Source: Piezodorus guildinii (taxonomy: Eukaryota > Arthropoda > Insecta > Hemiptera > Pentatomidae). From it: 64,000 nt of DNA. Shown piece after piece: positions 57,247-64,000 of this stretch. A model generated the notes under the pieces. It worked only from the letters and a program-made list of their open reading frames with translations. It searched no databases and was not told where the DNA came from. The stretch is taken from assembly GCA_023052935.1 (NCBI GenBank), contig JAJSOM010000008.1:1-64000 (forward strand), in the 5' to 3' direction. Within the stretch, counting starts at the first letter, position 1. Every line of letters starts with the position of its first letter. A program made the translations under genes and the position numbers.

Positions 57247-57600
57247 TATTAATTTATTTATTCGTATATATTACCATTTGTCACAATGGACAATAATAAT
57301 ATTGCTACTGGATCATATGCATACAATATTTACAATATAAACAAAAGGGAAGTCAAATTACATAAAATGAAACCAAAATAAATAAACGTATACAATAACA
57401 AAATTTGTAGACAAAATAAATACAAATAAATGAATGAGCCAATAAATAAACAAAATATATCGCATTCATACCTATGCACAATATTTACAATCAGCTGGGG
57501 AACCCTGGACGGGACAGCCGCATCACTGGTGAGATCCAGCGAAACTAAGTGAGGAAGCCATAGCCACAATCAACTAGGAATACTGAGAATCTTACTTTAC
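57247..57600 (-). mobile_element. LINE-K 3' end, minus-strand copy
   Basis: Reverse complement of the shared LINE-K tail (see 11160-11455). About 100 further bases upstream on the minus strand are GC-richer (CTGGATCTCACCAGTGATGC, GGCTGTCCCGTCCAGGGTTC) and may be the end of its ORF. Confidence 0.6.
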
Positions 57601-57904
57601 TTGTTAAATTCAAAATGTTGACCGTTTAAAAAGCGTTGTTAAATTTAAAATGTTAGATAAACTTTTTCAACAAAATTAGTGAACCAGAAGATACATTTTG
57701 AAAACTTAGATACATGATACATTTCGTCCGTCCATTTGAAAACTTAATATCTTCCTGACTGGGAAAAGGAGTAGATTATAGACAGACATATCCATGATTT
57801 CAGATTGATTTGATACTGATGATGAGTTAATAGAAAGATAATAGAGCCACATTTTAAATCAACGTGGTCGTTCCACATTCATGATTGTTCCTTTGTTAAT
57901 TCAT

Positions 57905-58100
57905 ACAGCGTCACTTTATGCTGGCGTTGCTAATAGGACGATGCTACAGTGGGAGTCCTAAATTTTAACAGTTCAGATTTTGTCAGATTGGGATCTAAAG
58001 ATCGTTAAAACGAGTGCCTGACATCGCACAGGCTCGGGACCACCTTTCTTTTTCCCTACCGAAGGACGGCATAACTGGGAATTTTTTGCTTCTAAGTTCC
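57905..58100 (-). repeat. tRNA-derived SINE, family S2, minus strand, 5'-truncated
   Basis: Minus strand carries the S2 body (CCGTCCTTCGG, GGTCCCGAGCCTGTGCGATG, TCAGGCACTCG, AGGACTCCCACTGTAGCATC) and the CATAAAGTGACG end. The tRNA-like head is missing. Confidence 0.8.
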
Positions 58101-58540
58101 ACTCTTAGCATTTTTCGTGAGATTGCTGATTACCATAAATGATTTTTGTTTAACATATTTCTGTAAATTCTCCTGCGAAATTTGAAGTTCGACCTATTAG
58201 ACTAGGAGACCATAATAATGAAAGGTTTTCCGTACAAAAAAAAAGGAAAAGGTTTGCGCATGCTACCCCTTTTGAAACTCGAGCTACAATTTGCAAAGGC
58301 AGTTTATGCAGAAGGCCTTGACAAGGGAAACTTTTTGCTGAAGGTTGAAGTAAGCAGATTACCTAGGCAAAGGCCTACCAAAGTGAGCTAATTAGTCTTA
58401 AAAGCCATGCTTCGGTTCACCCCTCTAACAATTTGCATACAATTTTTTCATCTCAAATGAATTTTAAATTTTAACCTTGAACATTTGCAATTAATATGTT
58501 TCAAATAATTTTTAAAAGTACTATACTATTATACGTTGAA
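58101..58540. other. No gene seen
   Basis: 58190-58430 is less AT-rich, but frames are short and interrupted. Confidence 0.45.
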
Positions 58541-58760
58541 GTTACTGCTATGTTTTTGACCTGTTGCTTTTCTTGGGCCTGGTAGTTCCAAAAATTGTAT
58601 GCATGTGATCTTCTCTTCTCCATATCCATAAGAAGAAGTCGCAATTCTTTGTTTCCACAAATTCCTTCTTAACCACCTGACGGATTTGGATATCTTTTCC
58701 TCTTTTAATAATGGCTTTCTTTTCTGGAGGTTTATTAGTACAATACACTGCAATTAGGTT
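58541..58760. repeat. Family W repeat, copy 2, with a short minus-strand frame
   Basis: GCTATGTTTTTGACCTGTTG and GGTAGTTCCAAAAA match 24618-24690. A 66-codon minus frame (58748-58548; KRGKDIQIRQVVKKEF, TKNCDFFLWIWRRED) overlaps it. The composition is reasonable, but a second overlapping frame is equally open and nothing is recognised. Confidence 0.3.
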
Positions 58761-59420
58761 TTTCTGTAAAATTGAAAATTTAATTTTCTTTAAACTGGTT
58801 ATAAAAAAAACTATTCCCTAAATATATATATATATAATCTTTTCCATCTATTTTTAACCCCAAAGAAGAGTTTATGGTTTGGTATACACATATTCCATGC
58901 TAGTTCTTAGGCATACTACACGTAATGTTAATGTTAATGTTTAAATAATATATATCATAAATACAGTTCATTCATGAAAACTCAAGGTTTTAGAAAAGTT
59001 AATTTCCAATAAAATAAGTCGTATAAGTTAATATAAAATTGTTATAAGTCCATAAACTTATGCACATAAGCAATGTAATCTTGTAATAGGAGAGATTGTG
59101 GTGATTTAGTGTTAATGACATTGTCATTAATTGTTTATGCGCTTTGATGATTCCATAAAAACAGATGTCCCACTGTAAATTGAATGGGATTCCTATTGAA
59201 ATTAAATTAAATTTATAAAATGTATTTAGAATAGTTCATTGAAAATATTAAAGAATAATGAAAAGAATGAAACAGGAAATGTTCAACATACAATAAAGTA
59301 AACTGGGCGATTACGATTTATTCAGTATTTTATATTTCTAATTTCTTACAATGATCAAATATAATAATGAATGGATTTTATTAAATAAACATAATATTTT
59401 CTGGTTAAGTGAACTTTTCG
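58761..59420. other. AT-rich sequence, no gene seen
   Basis: No frame or repeat match. Confidence 0.5.
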
Positions 59421-59900
59421 TCATGATGAACTCTGAATCCCAAAATGATAAAATCTAAATATGTCAAACAGAGCTTTTTTAAACACCATTGATGCCACAT
59501 TCATATTGTTTTGTAGAGAATTATTTCCTTCATTCCTTAAAGTGTTTTTTTGTGTGAATGCTTGCTTGCAAATGTTTCCTACGTCCCAGCTATACAACAA
59601 AAAACACCTTAAATCTGTAAGTTCTCCTGTGCAGAAACTGTTGCAAAAATCAATTGTGAAGATATGATGATGCGGTAATAGAGACGATGGAGCATGGAAC
59701 ACTTTATCTAACACATTCGCAACGCGTTTTCTTCCTTTATTTACTTGTTATTCAGGGAGTTGTTCAGGGTTTGCCTCACAACATTTATAGCACTGTACTC
59801 TTTCCTCTCTACGAGGCAACGCCTGAATATAGATGGTTAAATCAGGCAGCAATATCAGAGAAGACTTCCTCGGACGATTTCCTCAGTTTCTTGACCTAGA
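59421..59900. other. Less AT-rich stretch with overlapping short frames, unassigned
   Basis: A minus frame (59714-59421, 97 codons counted from GTG) and plus frames at 59461-59667 and 59687-59899 are open. The minus frame reads sensibly in part (FCNSFCTGELTDLRCFLLYS), and upstream of it one more minus stretch is open with a single stop. No family is recognised and there is no second copy in the window. It may be a decayed transposon ORF. Confidence 0.25.
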
Positions 59901-60083
59901 GCAGTTGGGAAATTTATATTAAAATGTTGCTTGTAGATGTTTCTTTATATTAACAATCGGGCATAGTTATAATCTCTATACCATTATAATATCATTACCT
60001 ATGGATTTAATATATAATAATTGGTTGTGAAATAAGAAGTACCGTTATTCGATCAAATATTTTTATTATAATTTCTAGCTATA

Positions 60084-60758
60084 TCGGGTTGTTTCACATT
60101 AAATTTCCGTTTTTATAGTTTCTGAAATACATAAAGGATTTTGCAGGTCTCTGTTGTTTTCTTCCGAATGTTAACATATTTAAAGTAAACAGTTACTAAT
60201 CCTCTATCTTTTTATTATAAACATTAGCTTCCCAATCAATTACCCACTTTTTAGTATACCTCCAAATATGAACATGGAAAAACGCGATTTTCGAGTAATT
60301 TTTTGTACGAGTTCAAACTCGGCCATTCAGCAGTTGAGGCCTCAAGCTCGAAGCTCGATACATGGACACCTCATGTTCTCACTGAGCGGCAGCAAGACCC
60401 CATGTTTCAAAACATACCGTGTAAGAATTGAAAGAACTGGGCTACGAAGTTCTTCCGCACCCACTATATTCTCCCGACTTGTCTCCAACAGATTACCACC
60501 TGTTCAGGAATTTAGACAACTTCGTCAAAGGAAAACTTTTTTAAAATGGTGATCAAGTGAAAAGTGCGGTTTCAGATTTTGTTTCACTTCAAAGCTCTGA
60601 GTTTTTCAGTTCGGGGATAGAAAAAGTTGGTGTCACGTTGGGAAAAATGTGTAGAAAAAGAAGGTTAATACTTCGAATAAAATTATCTAGTTTTCATATC
60701 GTATTTTTAATTAAAATCCTTTACCTTGAAAACGGACATTTCATGGGACACAACACAA
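60084..60758 (+). mobile_element. mariner copy 3, 675-bp deletion derivative with both ends
   Basis: TA on both sides (60082-60083, 60759-60760). The ends TCGGGTTGTTTCACATTAAA and the complement of ATGGGACACAACACAA form imperfect terminal inverted repeats of about 30 bases. The coding part has lost most of the DNA-binding domain (joined at about 60337) and carries the same central deletion junction as copy 2 (CCCATGTTTCAAAACATACC). Frames are broken, and this is a non-autonomous copy. Confidence 0.88.
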
Positions 60759-60765
60759 TAAAAGG

Positions 60766-61068
60766 GGAGCCGCGTGGTCTAGTGGATAAATGCACTAGTC
60801 TACTGTACTCCGGGTCCTGAGTTCGAATACCGGCAGTGGCAGAATATTATTTATTCTGTTAATTCAGTCGGGGGTGACCCTAGGTTATGAAGACCCTCCT
60901 AGGGCAGACCCAGCCTTTATAAAAAATGGGGTAAAAAACATGGTGGCTGAACGTGATCATGGACTAATCACCTCATTGCACTGCCGTTGGCCTAAAAACA
61001 GTACGAATCTCTTTATGTACTGAGCCCAAGACCTATCATGGGTTGTAAAGGTACAGGTTTAAGGATAT
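60766..61068 (+). repeat. tRNA-derived SINE, family S1
   Basis: A box TGGTCTAGTGGA (60775-60786) and B-box-like GAGTTCGAATACC near 60819-60831, then the S1 body and TTGCACTGCCGTTGGCCTA. Inserted 8 bases after the mariner end. Confidence 0.85.
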
Positions 61069-61997
61069 AAAATACCATTCATACATAAAGTATAGTTCAT
61101 TATTATCTATTGGCTAATTGGTCGATAAAACGCAATGATCAATATTTAGGAACGCTGTCGGAGAATTCTCAGACTGTAATTTCTACTTCCACAAAACTGT
61201 TTCATTTGCAGAGAAAGGAAGATTGTAAGTAGAAAGTAGTAATAAGAGAGGTCTGGACTATATGTTGAATGAGGGAGGTGTTCGAACCCATTAATTAATT
61301 AAACTTCTCTTCGAAGGGAAGTGTGAACTGATTTCTATCGACTTAGTATCTATCAACATAGTATCTATCAACACAGCACAATCTCTGGTAAGTTCACGAG
61401 TGCTTTTGGACGGATTTGACTCAACAGTTTCCTGCAGAATCTATCAATATGCATTAATAGCCGTCGAGAGCCCATTTTCTGTTACAACGTCGTATCTCCA
61501 CTGCTAAATTTTTCAGACCTACACCACATTATGAGGTCGAGCATAATGTTTAGGTTTGTTTTATTTTGTAGAAATAAAACTCTTTTTCGGTTGATAAAAG
61601 AGGATAACGCTCTGACAACTTCATCTTTTGAGTTGAAATGAATAGAACATCTATCAGGAAACAATTCGTGATGGAGTATGGATTTTATTCCGATTGCCCC
61701 CTTGCAACATCCAAAAGCATCTTACGTGTATTCGGATTTTCCAGTAAATTCACTTTTCATAAGAAGTCACAATTTTCCCGTAAAATCTTATCTCAGAAAG
61801 ATTTTACAATAATGTTTACAACTTTCTAACCTCTTAGCTGATCCTAAAGACGTGAATAATAAAGAATGTTTTTTTTTTCATTTTAAAATTGTGCAATCGT
61901 TTTATAACTCAATGCTGGACTACACTACTAGTGACCCTTGTAGAATCCAATTGGAGAAGGATACATAGTGCGTGTAGAATTTTGCATTGACCTGATT
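61069..61997. other. No gene recognised
   Basis: Short frames at 61482-61664 (-) and 61638-61829 (+) overlap each other and match nothing known to me. ATCTATCAACA-type near-repeats occur near 61350-61375. Confidence 0.45.
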
Positions 61998-63230
61998 TTA
62001 TTAATTTCACTTACCTATATATTTTTTTTTATTTATTAATTTATTGAAATTTACAACTGTATTAGTAAATACATCAAGTAAATTGGCTCATAATATAGAT
62101 AATATAAATGAAAAGACATGAAGAGAATATGCCCATTGGCAACACTCCACTAGGTAATTTAGACGCCTCGGAGGATTGTCAGGAATGGTAGAGGAAGCTA
62201 GGATTGAAACTAGTGGGTTAATGTGGGAGTGGAGTTTGTCATGGAAGGAATGATACCTCGTACGGGCCAAATCAGCAACATATGGGACATTAAGGTCTTT
62301 ATGGATGAGTTTGTTGGTGACAAAATAAGGAGCATTGAGGATTTTGGATTGTAGGGATTGACTACGGAAAGAATTTGATGGTTTAGTAGAGCCCCAAAGC
62401 TCAACTCCGTACGTCCAGATAGGCCTTATGATGGTAATATAGATGAGCCTTTTGTAGTTAAGTGGAAGGTTAGAGCGTCTGTCCAGTAAGTGTTGAAGTA
62501 AGCGAAAGCGTTGGGCAGTTTCTTGTCGTTTCAGTCTTGTATGCGGATTCCAAGTTAGTCGTTTGACAAGTAGGAGTCCTAGATAGCGAATCTGTTCAAC
62601 CGGGACTAGCGGAATATTATTAAAGGACACTGTAGGACAGGATGTTGTAGGATTACGACGAAGGGTAAAGGTAATTTGGTGGGATTTGTTGGAATTGATT
62701 TTGATTCTCCAATTCTGAAACCATACTTCAATGTCTCGGATGTGGGATTGAAGAGTTTGAGAGGCAATAGTAGGATCATTATTGACTGATAACACACAAG
62801 TGTCATCAGCATAGGTAGAAAGGAAGGTGTTAGGATGGGTTGGGATATCAGCTGTAAAAACTGTCTTACCTATATATGAAATACATAGAATGGGAAAGTA
62901 CTGCGATCGTGAAAATTTTCGAATTCCAGTTCTTATCGGAAATACACGTTTTAAGGTCTCCTGGTAACTCAAATAGGTCTGTGTTTGTGTGTGTATTGAG
63001 TCTATCTCAAAAACGATAAATTGTATACAACTGAAATGTCAGATTTAGAAATAGTTTATGCCTGAGATGTTGCAGCAATTTTATCATCAAAATATGCCAA
63101 CCTAAAGGACCACTTTTAAAATGTATTTTGCACTTTTTACGATTTTCTCAAAAACGGTTCAAAGGATTAAATTAAACGCGCTGTATCGATGTAAAATTTA
63201 ATGAACACAAACATAATGTAGGTTTTACAG
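61998..63230 (+). repeat. Family X 5' half, split by Jockey E
   Basis: The X start TTCACTTACCTATATAT is at 62006-62022. X continues after Jockey E at 62865 with GGGAAAGTACTGCGATCGTG, TTCGAATTCCAGTTCTTATC, (TG)n, TTTTGCACTTTTTACGATTT and AAAATTTAATG. It stops near 63230, before the 3' half. Confidence 0.8.
62023..62864 (-). mobile_element. Jockey E: best-preserved jockey C-terminal frame, 13-bp duplication
   Basis: CTTACCTATATAT at 62010-62022 and 62865-62877 is an exact target-site duplication. On the minus strand, ADIPTHPNTFLSTYADDTCV (RT motif C, YADD) begins close to the truncated 5' end. The frame then stays open through SHIRDIEVWFQNWRIKINSN, LRRNPTTSCPTVSFNN, IRPIWTYGVELWGSTKPSNS and LNVPYVADLARTRYHSFHDK to 62088. 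The WTYGVELWG...NKLIHKDLNVP wording places the family in the jockey clade. Small deletions (for example near LQSKILNAPYF) are present. 5'-truncated, so inactive, but relatively young. Confidence 0.92.
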
Positions 63231-63460
63231 TCGGTCGTTGTGAGAAGTTTCGAAGAATGCAATAAAAAAAAAAAAAAAAAAAATACCTGAGAGGTGGCAG
63301 CATGTAATAGAGTATGTATAATGGGTCTATATAATTGATTAAAAATATTTTCAAAAATCTGAACCTGCTTCTTTTTAAATCACCAGTTATTTTACAGATC
63401 TTATTTTACAACCTAATAGGTTCTAATTATTAGAACAATATGTACAGAAATGATTGAATG

Positions 63461-64000
<540 letters not shown>

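Overview
This is a stretch of AT-rich arthropod DNA, almost certainly from an insect, and it is dominated by transposable elements. Clues to the host are a gypsy-type errantivirus with an env gene, jockey-clade and R1-clade LINEs, tRNA-derived SINEs, mariners, Helitron ends, and one perfect match to the insect core-promoter 'Motif 1' (YGGTCACACTR). No complete host gene is visible. At most there are a first exon (25762-26073) and two orphan GC-rich reading frames (15302-15490 +, 24955-25179 -) that could be exons. Names used below for families I could not match to a known one: 'family X' (about 0.9-1 kb, at least a dozen copies, starting ACTTTCACTTACC and ending GTAAGTGAAAGTCGTGTG), 'family Y', 'family Z', 'family W' and 'LINE-K'. 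'S1', 'S2' and 'S3' are tRNA-derived SINEs. 'Jockey A-G' are seven copies of one jockey-clade LINE. || Layout. 0-5 kb: an S1 SINE, a foldback element carrying a hammerhead-ribozyme-like motif, an S2 SINE, Jockey A. 5-9 kb: a decayed LINE with an L1-like ORF1, an APE endonuclease and a broken RT, cut off by a 0.59 kb MITE and bracketed by an inverted repeat. 9-15.5 kb: S1, family Z (long inverted repeat) holding an S3 SINE, a LINE-K tail, a short Helitron, S2 pieces, Jockey B, a candidate exon. 15.5-24.2 kb: three near-complete family X copies, microsatellites, a Z arm and a second hammerhead-bearing foldback element. 24.2-26.8 kb: the only host-like part, a GC-rich island, a Motif 1 promoter and a possible first exon, then an RTE-like LINE tail. 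26.77-34.2 kb: a young, nearly complete errantivirus with near-identical LTRs, a tRNA-Lys primer site, gag, a pol reached through a U UUU UUA slip site, and env. 34.2-44.7 kb: sparse sequence, an R1 LINE fragment, Jockey F, a Helitron interrupted by a deleted mariner, and Jockey C. 44.8-48.4 kb: a CR1/L2-type LINE with an intact RT reading frame, flanked on both sides by (CT)n. 48.4-64 kb: family X copies split by SINE and LINE insertions, AT microsatellites, two mariner copies sharing one deletion junction, LINE-K, S1 and S2 SINEs, and Jockey D, E and G. || How it works together. Only retroelement proteins are encoded at useful length. The errantivirus has the layout of an element that can make Gag, Gag-Pol and Env, but this copy has frame breaks in gag and env, all in simple-sequence runs, and lacks the expected catalytic Glu in integrase. 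The CR1/L2 RT is intact but has no endonuclease. Most other elements are truncated, internally deleted or non-autonomous. Target-site duplications of 10-13 bp around Jockey A, C, D and E and around the insertion at 50497-51221 give firm boundaries and a nesting order: family X is older than Jockey D and E, the S1 SINE at 49627 and the 50497 insertion.
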